This document shows, one piece after another, positions 1-7,003 of a DNA stretch of 7,804 bases; position 1 is the stretch's first letter, and each line of letters opens with the position of its first letter. The DNA is from Bacteroidetes bacterium QH_10_64_19 (GTDB lineage Bacteria; Bacteroidota; Rhodothermia; Rhodothermales; Salinibacteraceae), in NCBI GenBank assembly GCA_003023125.1, contig PXSY01000211.1:1-7804 (forward strand). The letters run 5' to 3'. The translations under genes and the position numbers were made by a program. The notes under the pieces were generated by a model that did no database searches, had not been told where the DNA came from, and saw only the letters and a list, made by a program, of their open reading frames with translations.

Positions 1-117
1 CTGGGCCTTCGCCTGCACCTCCTGACGGCCCCTGTGGAGTTCCTCGGGGATGTCCGACGTCTGGCATGGCGTCGTCCCCTGAGATTGGAGATCCTGGACG
101 CCCTAACGACCGGCTGA
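1..117 (+). CDS. Possible 3' end of an unidentified upstream gene
   Basis: Frame 1 is open from the left edge to a TGA at 115-117, giving 38 codons. They are rich in Leu, Arg and Val and end in LEILDALTTG. Third positions are mostly G or C (about 28 of 38), as expected for a gene in this genome. No family is recognisable from so short a tail. The opposite strand is also open in the same codon register over bases 1-100 and reads plausibly, for example the segment SDIPEELHRGRQEVQAKAQ. A minus-strand gene leaving the window at the left therefore cannot be excluded, although that frame has no ATG, GTG or TTG near its upstream stop. If the + strand reading is right, the gene ends 130 bases before tamB. 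Confidence 0.25.
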   Translation: MGLRLHLLTAPVEFLGDVRRLAWRRPLRLEILDALTTG

Positions 118-177
118 TCCGTCTCCGCTGTCCGGCGTTTTGACCGGAGCCGTATGAAACGCCGCCTCACCTGAAGC

Positions 178-195
178 GTGTGACAGTGTTCACAC
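178..195. promoter_or_regulatory. Perfect CRP/FNR-family-type operator palindrome upstream of tamB
   Basis: The 18 bases GTGTGACAGTGTTCACAC form a perfect inverted repeat with 6-base arms around a 6-base centre. The core TGTGA (179-183), six bases, TCACA (190-194) is exactly the textbook half-site arrangement bound by E. coli CRP. The palindrome ends 52 bases before the GTG of tamB, so it could act on the tamB promoter. CRP/FNR-family regulators are common in Bacteroidota and relatives, but their operator sequences are less well defined there, so the regulator is inferred. No convincing -35/-10 pair could be fixed next to it. The same bases could form a weak RNA hairpin, but no T run follows, so a terminator is unlikely. 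Confidence 0.45.
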
Positions 196-247
196 AGCCC
201 AAAGGCACGACGGCGATTCGTCCTGCTCGCACCGCTCCGCCCCACCC

Positions 248-3200
248 GTGCCCACCTCCACCTCTCGTCGCTCCCTGTCCCAGCCGTTCTGGCGGTCCTT
301 GAAGGTCGGCCTCTGGGTTGTACTGGTCGGGGTCGTCGTCTTTGTGGGACTGACACGGACCCAAGTCGGCCGCGATGCCCTCCGCAGCCAGCTCGAAACG
401 GCATTCAATCAGCGCTTCGAGGGCCGGCTCTCCATTGGGGAGTTCCAGGGAACGTTGGTGGACGATATGATCGCCCAGGAGGTCCAGTTGAGGGCCCCAA
501 ATGGCGACCTCGTAGCGACCGTCGACTCCATTCACGCCCAGCCGCAATGGGCGAATCTCCTTACGGCCGAGCTGTCCATCCGGACGCTTACGGTCGTTCG
601 TCCTCGGCTCTCGCTCGCCCGCGACGCCGATGGCTCCTGGAACGTGACACGGGCGTTTCGCCAGCGATTCCCCTCGTCCTCATCGGGTCCCTCCGTTGAC
701 GTATCGATTGCGAACATTGCGGTGCAGGACGGACAGGCCGAAACGACCCGAGCGGGCGCGGCGCCCTCAGTCGTCCAGACGGACTGGCTGTTCGACTACA
801 CCCGGACAGCGCTCACGGACGTCTCCCTCAAAGCATCCGCCCAGCAGACAGGCCCCCAGCGCTACCTCGAAATCCAGAGCGCATCGTTTGCGCTACCGGG
901 GCCGGGGGTCCAGGCCTCCTCTCTAGAGGGGATTCTGCGGAAAACCTCCAGCGGATGGTCACTGTCCGGGGCTGACCTTTCTCTGGAGAACACGCGCCTC
1001 CGCGGCGACGCCTCCCTGTCTCTCCCCTCCACGGACGACGCCCTGAGCACCTTTTCGCTCGACCTCGACCGAAGCCGAATCGACAACGGCGAGCTGAAGC
1101 GCATCGTGCCGCGGCTGCCGCTCGCCGAGCAACTTACAGTCAAGGGCGGCCTGCGCGGCACGGGGCGCCGCGTCCGCGTCGACGACCTAACGCTAACCCA
1201 CGGTTCGTCCTTCGCCACCCTGGACGGAACCGTGGAGACGGCCCCCGAGCCCCTGCGCCTGGACCTCCAGCTACGGGAGAGTTCCCTCGCCCCCAAAGAT
1301 GTGCGGGACGTCTGGCCCGGCCTGCCTGCCCCCCCCAATTCCGAGATGGGTCCCTTCACCCTCACCGGCACAGTTCGCGGCACCGTGTCCCGCTCGGCTG
1401 ATCCGAAACGACGTCTCGACCTCGAAGCGACCCTCGATGCCCAGAGCCCACACGGCACGCTTGAGGGATCGGTAGAGTTGGCTCGGCAGGACGCTGCCCC
1501 ACTTACCTCCACTGCGTCGCTCACCACCCGCAATCTCGACCTTGCCCCCCTGACCGGCCGCCCCCGCCTGTCCAGTCAGCTGACCGGCCGGATCGAGGCC
1601 CAGGCAACGGCTGTGGACGCCGACACCCTGGCGGGAACCGTAGACCTGTCCCTGTCTCCATCACAGATCGCGGGTCGCCCCTTGGCGTCCGCCGAAGCCG
1701 CGGCGACGGTCGCGAACGGGAGCGTCGAGGGCACCCTGACGGTGCAGCAGTCGGATGGGGGTTCCGTGTCCGTTGAGGGCGCCGTGGACCGCCTGGACGG
1801 ACGTCCGCAGTACACCGCGGTGATACGAGGCACCGAGTTCGACCTTGCTCCTATAGCCGACGGCCTTCCAGCCACTGATCTCAACGCCCGGCTCACTATC
1901 GACGGCGCCGGGAGCGACTGGCGCCCCCTGGCCGGAACCGCAACCCTGAGGGTCGACAGTTCGAGTGTTTATCGAGGCGACAGCACCGTCACCCTTCCCC
2001 GCCACTCCGTAAGGGTTCGGCTGAGCGACCGGGATGCCGACCGTCCCCGAATCGATGTGTTCGGCTCTGTGGCCCGCCTTTCGGTCGACGGCACCACGCT
2101 GGGTCCCCCGCTCTGGACCACGACCCGAACCTGGGCAACGGCTCTCCGCGAGGCGGTCCGGCAGGAGCGACACAAGCCTGCTCCCTCACAGGCGCTGGCC
2201 GGAGTGCCGGCCGTTCCGCCCCCTGATGTGTCCGCTGACCGGTCGGAGCTACGGGCCCAAACGGAAGCTGCGTTTCCGCAACGGGCGGACGACCTGGAGG
2301 CCAGTGCCGCCCTCACCATCGGGGCGGACAGCCTCTACGCAACCGGGCAAGCGTCCGCCTCGCTCCTGAAGTCCGGGACCAACGAGATCGAACACCTGGA
2401 GGCCGAATACGAGCTGTCCGGGCAGTTCGGCGAACCGCTGGCACAGTCCACCCGCCTCACAGCCCAGGTGTCTGCGAGCCGAATGGAGGTCGGCGCCCCC
2501 CCCCTCCAGAATCCCACCGCCTCACTCACGTATGGCGGCCGATCGGGCACACTGCAGGTGACGGCGGATCGCGTCGGCATCGTCGACACTCTGAACGCAG
2601 CCGGCGATCTCCGCATCACTCCAACCAAGAACGAGCTGCGCCTGCACCAACTCTCGCTCGGCATCAACGGGAGCAGGTGGTCAAACTCGTCGCCTGCATC
2701 CATTTTCGCTTATTCAGGCGCACTCGTCGTCACTCCCCTCCGTGTCCAGAGCCCGCATCCCGAGACGCCATCCTTCCAACGCCTCCGGCTAGCGGGGACG
2801 ATCTCCGGACGGCCCACCGACACCCTCTCCGTTGACATCGACAACGTGTACCTGCCTCCGTTCTCCGAGATCACGGGAATGGCCCATACGATCGGGGGAG
2901 AACTCGACGGGGAACTGCGCTTGCAAAGTGTATGGGACGCGCCGCGGTTGGTTGGTGACCTCTCCGTCCGGCGGCTCTCCTACGACCGGCGCGTTCTCGG
3001 CGACGCCCGTCTACACGCCGAGTACGCTGTCCAATCGCCCGACCTGCGGGTGGACGGATCCCTACGGACGACCGTCGCACGCGTAGACAGTCTGGCGGGG
3101 CCGGACCTGGTCCCCGGGGGAGCCCGCACGGTGGACCCCAATCGAATATCTCTGTCGGGACGCGTTCGGCTTCCCACATCTATGAGGGCGGACGCGCCGG

Positions 3201-5005
3201 CGCAGGCCTCCAAACTCCCCCCCGACGAAACGCTCGACCTTTCGGTGGACGTGGACCGCGCCGACCTTTCCTTCTTCCGATACATCTTCGAGGAGCGCGT
3301 ATCGAGCGTACAGGGCTACGCCACCGGGCCGCTCCACATCGGCGGCCAATTTCGCGATCCCATTTTTGAGGCGGATCTGTCGATCCTGAACGGCGCTGTA
3401 TCTCTTCCGTTATTCGGGCTCAAGTACCAGATCGAGGGCGACGTGGAGGTGGACCGGCGCGGCATTCACCCCAAGGACCTTGTGGTCCGAGACGAGGACG
3501 GACGCGCGACGATCAACGGGAGCCTTCTCTTCAACGACTATCAGTATTTCTCCTTTGATCTGTCGAGCACCCTCGACGGCATTACGGTCATCGATGTCTC
3601 CGAGTCCGAGGACCTGCCCTTCTACGGACACATCCGCGCCTCCGGCCCCCTGAGCCTCACCGGCCCCCTGTCCGATGCGTCGCTCACGTCGGACGCCGCA
3701 CGGACGACCCCTGACAGTGAGCTCTACATCCCTGTGTCCGGACGCTCAGTGGACGAAGATAGCGGGGACATCCTGTTCGCCGACTCGACGGGACAGGCCC
3801 CCATCGAGTCGAGGACGCGGCGGCAGAGCATTCTCGGGGACCGTCCGGAAGGCGTGCCCAGTTTTGTGGACGGTCTGAACATCGACCTCAACGTTATCGC
3901 CCCGGACGAGTCCACGGTGCACCTCGTGTTCGATCCGCTCGTGGGGGATGTGGTGACCGTCGTCGGGTCGGGGCGCGTACAGCTTCAGCGACAAGGGGGC
4001 GAGTTCTCGGTCTTCGGCAATTTCGACGCCACTGACGGAACGTATCTGTTTACCGCGGGCGAGGTGTTTGTGCGACGGTTCAGCATCGACGAGGGAACGA
4101 TTAGCTGGGACGGGGACCCTACAAATGCCACGTTGGACCTCAATGCCGATTATCGCACCCGCGCTTCGACCTCGGGCCTGCCCGGACTCGATGATTTCAG
4201 TGGCCGTATCCCCGTCACGGTCCAGCTCGACGTCACGGGTCGGGTCGCCACCCCACAGGTAGACCTCGGGCTCTCTCTGTCGCAGCAGAATGACCGCAAT
4301 CCCCTCGTGGGCTCGGAGTCGCTCGACGCCATGCTCAACCAGCCGGCGCGAACGACGGAGTATGCCACGAGTGTGCTCCTCACCAATACGTTCTTGCTCA
4401 CGACCGAATCGGCAACGCGAGACGGCACCGCGGGCGGGAGCGATTCGTCTAACCGGCTCACGACGGCCGGCAACCAGCTTGCGTTCAATAGCGTGTCGCA
4501 ACTCGTGTCGAGCCAACTCAACCGGTACCTCGGGCAGGCCCTTCCCAATGTTGACCTCAACTTTGGCGTTCAGGGCGAGGACCCAGACGACCTGGACTTG
4601 ATTTACGGCGTCGCGCTGCGGCTGTTAAATGAGCGACTCATCATTCGGGGAGAGGGCGTCTACACTGGAAACGACTCCGCCGGCGACCCTAATGCCCAGC
4701 AGCCTCAGGGGCCTCAAGGCGAGTTCGTCGTGGAGGTGCGGCTCAGCCCCAGCGTCAGCGCAAACTTCTTCTACCGCCGAACTGCAGAGGAGCTTACGCA
4801 AAACCAGGCCCTGACGACCAGTCGCGGTGCCGGACTGTCCTACCAGACGCAGTTCCCAAACTGGAGAATCCTCTTCGGTCGCGTCTTCGGATGGCTTCTG
4901 CCCGACGATTCCGACGCGCCGGAGGACGACTCCGCCGCCGAGCCGGTGGCCGAGCAGCCCGTCGCCCCCTCCGATTCCAGCACGGCGCCAGACCGCCGTC
5001 GATGA
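248..5005 (+). CDS. tamB: TamB / AsmA-like envelope-spanning translocation and assembly protein
   Basis: This is an intact 1585-residue protein of the TamB (DUF490, AsmA-like) family. Known members are anchored in the inner membrane and cross the periplasm as a long hydrophobic beta groove. They work with an outer-membrane Omp85 protein (TamA) in outer-membrane protein assembly and in phospholipid transport between the membranes. Residues 1-19 are basic and Ser-rich, and residues 20-35 form one hydrophobic signal anchor with no lipobox. Residues about 75-135 show the AsmA/TamB start pattern: VQLRAPNGDLVATVDSI, then a leaflet of short beta strands ending in DGSWNV at 128. The middle is repetitive beta sequence of the G-x-(hydrophobic)-x-G-x(n)-P type. 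It is broken at about 620-685 by a helical, Pro-rich stretch. The conserved C-terminal TamB region covers roughly 1150-1550 and includes GTYLFTAGEVFVRRF (from 1264), GTISWDGDPTNATLDL, the LNRYLGQALPNVDLNFG segment and the family-typical closing strands. A 33-residue acidic tail follows. The start is GTG; the frame is open only from 158 and has no ATG or other usual start before 248. No Shine-Dalgarno sequence is visible, and the TTG at 299 is a less likely start because it would remove the basic N-terminus. The TamA partner is not in the window. Confidence 0.93.
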   Translation: MPTSTSRRSLSQPFWRSLKVGLWVVLVGVVVFVGLTRTQVGRDALRSQLETAFNQRFEGRLSIGEFQGTLVDDMIAQEVQLRAPNGDLVATVDSIHAQPQWANLLTAELSIRTLTVVRPRLSLARDADGSWNVTRAFRQRFPSSSSGPSVDVSIANIAVQDGQAETTRAGAAPSVVQTDWLFDYTRTALTDVSLKASAQQTGPQRYLEIQSASFALPGPGVQASSLEGILRKTSSGWSLSGADLSLENTRLRGDASLSLPSTDDALSTFSLDLDRSRIDNGELKRIVPRLPLAEQLTVKGGLRGTGRRVRVDDLTLTHGSSFATLDGTVETAPEPLRLDLQLRESSLAPKDVRDVWPGLPAPPNSEMGPFTLTGTVRGTVSRSADPKRRLDLEATLDAQSPHGTLEGSVELARQDAAPLTSTASLTTRNLDLAPLTGRPRLSSQLTGRIEAQATAVDADTLAGTVDLSLSPSQIAGRPLASAEAAATVANGSVEGTLTVQQSDGGSVSVEGAVDRLDGRPQYTAVIRGTEFDLAPIADGLPATDLNARLTIDGAGSDWRPLAGTATLRVDSSSVYRGDSTVTLPRHSVRVRLSDRDADRPRIDVFGSVARLSVDGTTLGPPLWTTTRTWATALREAVRQERHKPAPSQALAGVPAVPPPDVSADRSELRAQTEAAFPQRADDLEASAALTIGADSLYATGQASASLLKSGTNEIEHLEAEYELSGQFGEPLAQSTRLTAQVSASRMEVGAPPLQNPTASLTYGGRSGTLQVTADRVGIVDTLNAAGDLRITPTKNELRLHQLSLGINGSRWSNSSPASIFAYSGALVVTPLRVQSPHPETPSFQRLRLAGTISGRPTDTLSVDIDNVYLPPFSEITGMAHTIGGELDGELRLQSVWDAPRLVGDLSVRRLSYDRRVLGDARLHAEYAVQSPDLRVDGSLRTTVARVDSLAGPDLVPGGARTVDPNRISLSGRVRLPTSMRADAPAQASKLPPDETLDLSVDVDRADLSFFRYIFEERVSSVQGYATGPLHIGGQFRDPIFEADLSILNGAVSLPLFGLKYQIEGDVEVDRRGIHPKDLVVRDEDGRATINGSLLFNDYQYFSFDLSSTLDGITVIDVSESEDLPFYGHIRASGPLSLTGPLSDASLTSDAARTTPDSELYIPVSGRSVDEDSGDILFADSTGQAPIESRTRRQSILGDRPEGVPSFVDGLNIDLNVIAPDESTVHLVFDPLVGDVVTVVGSGRVQLQRQGGEFSVFGNFDATDGTYLFTAGEVFVRRFSIDEGTISWDGDPTNATLDLNADYRTRASTSGLPGLDDFSGRIPVTVQLDVTGRVATPQVDLGLSLSQQNDRNPLVGSESLDAMLNQPARTTEYATSVLLTNTFLLTTESATRDGTAGGSDSSNRLTTAGNQLAFNSVSQLVSSQLNRYLGQALPNVDLNFGVQGEDPDDLDLIYGVALRLLNERLIIRGEGVYTGNDSAGDPNAQQPQGPQGEFVVEVRLSPSVSANFFYRRTAEELTQNQALTTSRGAGLSYQTQFPNWRILFGRVFGWLLPDDSDAPEDDSAAEPVAEQPVAPSDSSTAPDRRR

Positions 5006-5232
5006 CTCAGAATGCAACCTGCCGCGGGATCTGCGGCCACGAGCAGACTTGGGCGTCCGCTCTGCGAACCGCTAGCTAGATCTGGCAATTGGGAGGGCGC
5101 TGTCCATCTCAGCAAAACGGCGTGAGCCTCAATGCAGACTCGGCAGGACCCTGGGAGCCCCCTTCCTTCGCCCCTGCCCCGTATGACTTTTCCGTGCGGT
5201 CTGAACGTGGGGTCCGCCCCAGCGTTGACAAG
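5006..5232 (+). other. Intergenic region between tamB and rnr with two small hairpins
   Basis: No convincing gene lies in these 227 bases. Frame 1 can be opened from a TTG at 5089 or a GTG at 5122 into rnr, but the peptide encoded before 5233 (Cys-, Pro- and Ser-rich) does not resemble an RNase R N-terminus and no ribosome binding site precedes it. Two perfect inverted repeats are visible: GCCGC (5021-5025) with GCGGC (5033-5037), 16 bases after the tamB stop, and TGGGG (5208-5212) with CCCCA (5217-5221). Neither is followed by a T run, so an intrinsic terminator for tamB cannot be called. No tRNA-like or tandem-repeat structure was seen. Confidence 0.5.
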
Positions 5233-5251
5233 ATGTTACTCTTTGTACACT
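5225..5251 (+). promoter_or_regulatory. Candidate promoter for the rnr gene
   Basis: A consensus -35 hexamer TTGACA (5225-5230) is followed after 15 bases by TACACT (5246-5251), which matches 4 of 6 bases of the -10 consensus. The spacer is shorter than the usual 17. A TTTG at 5242-5245 loosely recalls the Bacteroidota -7 element TAnnTTTG, but its spacing is off by one base. If used, transcription would start near 5258. That is downstream of the ATG at 5233 and shortly before the in-frame ATT at 5275, so this promoter and the 5233 start cannot serve the same transcript. The short hairpin at 5208-5221 sits directly upstream. Confidence 0.3.
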
Positions 5252-5274
5252 CTAGAACTGGTTTCCGACCTACC

Positions 5275-5277
5275 ATT
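5275..5277 (+). other. Possible lost start codon of rnr (ATT in place of ATG)
   Basis: ATT at 5275-5277 is in the rnr frame and is followed by STTQPDTADALRQEILSFLRD, so a methionine here would give a normal, short N-terminus directly before the winged-helix domain. The candidate promoter at 5225-5251 would place the transcription start about 17 bases upstream. This suggests a start codon changed by one G-to-T substitution. AUU can start translation rarely (E. coli infC is the known case), so this is inference only; the ATG at 5233 remains possible. Confidence 0.3.
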
Positions 5278-6033
5278 TCGACGACTCAACCCGACACCGC
5301 CGACGCGCTTCGTCAAGAAATTCTCTCTTTTCTTCGGGATCACCCCAATACGTCCTTCCGCTCCCACGACATTGCGCAGGGACTCGACATTGAAGACAAC
5401 GACCGGTATCTCCAGTTCTGCGACGTGCTTGCAGAGATGGCCAGCCAAAAGCTCGTCTCGCGCGACGGCCGGAAGTACACCTGCAAGTCCGAGAAGCGCC
5501 ACCGGACGGGCATTGTCAATTGCCACCCCGATGGATACGGCTTCGTTCAGGCCGTGGACAGCGACGAGGAGTTCTTTCTTCGCGCCCCCAACATGGAAGA
5601 AGCCCTCCACGGCGACCTCGTGCGGGTAGCGGTTGCGGCCCGGGCGCCGGAGGACAAAAAACGGGAGTGTGAGGTCGTCGAGGTTCTGGAACGGCGCTGC
5701 AAGAAGGTGGTCGGGACGTTCCACCAGCGCGGCCAGTTCGCCTTCGTCGAGCCCGACGATCAGCGGATTCTCCAGGACGTGTACGTGGCCCCCGACTCGT
5801 TCAGCGGGGCGAAGGACGGAGAAAAGGTGATGGTCTCTATTGATCATTTCGACGACCGCAAGGCCTCTCCCGAGGGCCGCATTCTTCGCGTCATCGGCTC
5901 GGCGGACGATCCGGAGGTCCGGGTCTTGTCGTTGGCCATGAGCATGGACGTGAAGGCCGATTTCCCCGACGCGGTGGAGGCCGAGGCCGAAGAGATTCCG
6001 GTGGCAATTCCCGACGCGGAGGGGGAACGCCGG

Positions 6034-6042
6034 CGTGACCGA
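6034..6042 (+). other. Deletion junction removing the RNB catalytic aspartate motif
   Basis: The protein reads ERRRDRNYEVGVHIADV across this point. In RNase R/RNase II family members the same two flanks are separated by roughly 25-28 residues of the type R-D-L-x-x-F-T-I-D-P-x-D-A-K-D-F-D-D-A. The four aspartates of that block bind the catalytic magnesium ions (D272, D278, D280 and D281 in E. coli RNase R). The frame is preserved, so the loss is a multiple of three, about 75-84 bases. The exact end points cannot be fixed without a relative for comparison. Confidence 0.75.
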
Positions 6043-6589
6043 AACTACGAGGTCGGGGTGCACATCGCGGACGTGAGTCACTACGTCCGTCCCGATACCG
6101 CCATCGACGAGGAGGCCCTGGAGCGCGGCACCAGCGTCTACCTCGTGGACCGGACCATTCCGATGCTGCCCGAGAAGCTCTCGAACAAAGTCTGCTCCCT
6201 CCGTCCTCACGAGGACAAGCTCGCCTTCTCAATTCTTATGGAGGTGACGCCGCAGGGGAACGTGGATGACTACGAACTCTGCGAGACCATTATTCACTCG
6301 AAGGAGCGGCTCACCTACGACCGGGCTCAGGATTACATCGAGGGCGGATATCCCGACGACAAGATGGCTCCGGAGGTCGTACAGGCCAACCGGCTGGCCA
6401 AGACCCTCACGAAGAAGCGCATGCGGACTGGAGGCATCGACTTTGGCTCCGATGAGGTGAACGTGATTCTCGACGAGGACGGCACTCCTGTCAACATCGT
6501 CCGGAAGGAACGCCTCCGGGCCAACCGCCTCATCGAAGAGCTCATGCTTCTCGCCAACCGGACCGTGGCGCAACACATCGCCGCACCGG

Positions 6590-6593
6590 CCCC
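6590..6593 (+). other. Frameshift site in rnr (one extra C in a C4 run)
   Basis: Up to about 6590 the RNase R sequence is in frame 1 (ANRTVAQHIAAPA). From 6593 it continues in frame 2 as HPFVYRVHDSPDAEKIQQL. Removing one C from the CCCC run at 6590-6593 gives the smooth family-like reading AQHIAAPAHPFVYRVHDSPD. A one-base insertion is therefore the simplest explanation. A deletion of 2 (or 3n+2) bases in the variable loop just before HPF would have the same effect. Confidence 0.8.
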
Positions 6594-6970
6594 ACCCATT
6601 CGTCTACCGCGTCCACGACTCGCCGGACGCGGAAAAGATCCAGCAGCTCGCCGAGTACGTCCGCGTCTTCGGATACGAACTGCCACTCACCGACGGCAAC
6701 GCCACCTCCTCGGACCTCGGGGCACTTATCGATGCCGTCGAGGGAGAGCCCGAGGAGCAGGTCATCGTGCGGTCGGCGCTCCGCGCAATGTCGAAGGCCG
6801 AGTACGCCGTCGGCAACATTGGGCACTACGGCCTCGGGTTCGACTACTACACCCACTTCACGAGCCCCATCCGCCGCTATCCCGACCTCATGGTGCACCG
6901 CCTCCTCAAGCGGTACGCACAGGGCCACACCGACGTCGACGCTGAAGAGCTGGCCGCCCGCTCCGAGCAG

Positions 6971-6973
6971 TAA
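6971..6973 (+). other. In-frame TAA nonsense codon between the RNB and S1 domains of rnr
   Basis: Frame 2 reads ELAARSEQ, stop, RNAEEAERESVKLKQVEYV. The sequence on both sides belongs to RNase R, so the stop lies inside the gene. Family members have Glu or a similar residue here in the pattern S-x-x-E-R-x-A-x-x-A-E-R, so GAA to TAA by one substitution is likely. The usual C-x-H-x stretch expected just before SEQ is also absent, which suggests a small in-frame loss of about four codons next to the stop. Confidence 0.75.
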
Positions 6974-7003
6974 CGGAACGCGGAGGAGGCCGAGCGTGAA
7001 TCC

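Noticed and set aside
862..1533. 223-codon open frame on the minus strand inside tamB
   Set aside because: Arg/Ser-rich translation with no structure pattern, fully opposite tamB; a shadow frame.
3746..4516. 256-codon open frame on the minus strand inside tamB
   Set aside because: It lies wholly opposite conserved TamB C-terminal coding sequence and has an Arg/Glu-rich translation without recognisable motifs; typical GC-rich shadow.
5021..5037. GCCGC/GCGGC hairpin after the tamB stop as an intrinsic terminator
   Set aside because: The stem is only five bases and no T run follows; hairpins of this size are frequent by chance in GC-rich DNA.
5089..5232. Upstream extension of rnr from a TTG at 5089
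   Set aside because: The extra 48 residues are unlike RNase R N-termini, there is no ribosome binding site, and a promoter-like element lies downstream.
5236..6210. 324-codon open frame on the minus strand opposite rnr
   Set aside because: It is a mirror of the rnr codons in a GC-rich gene; its His-, Val- and Leu-rich translation shows no family pattern and the + strand has clear RNase R motifs.
6590..6973. Programmed frameshifting or stop readthrough that would rescue rnr
   Set aside because: Both a +1 shift and a stop readthrough would be needed, no stimulatory structure is evident, and the product would still lack the catalytic aspartates.
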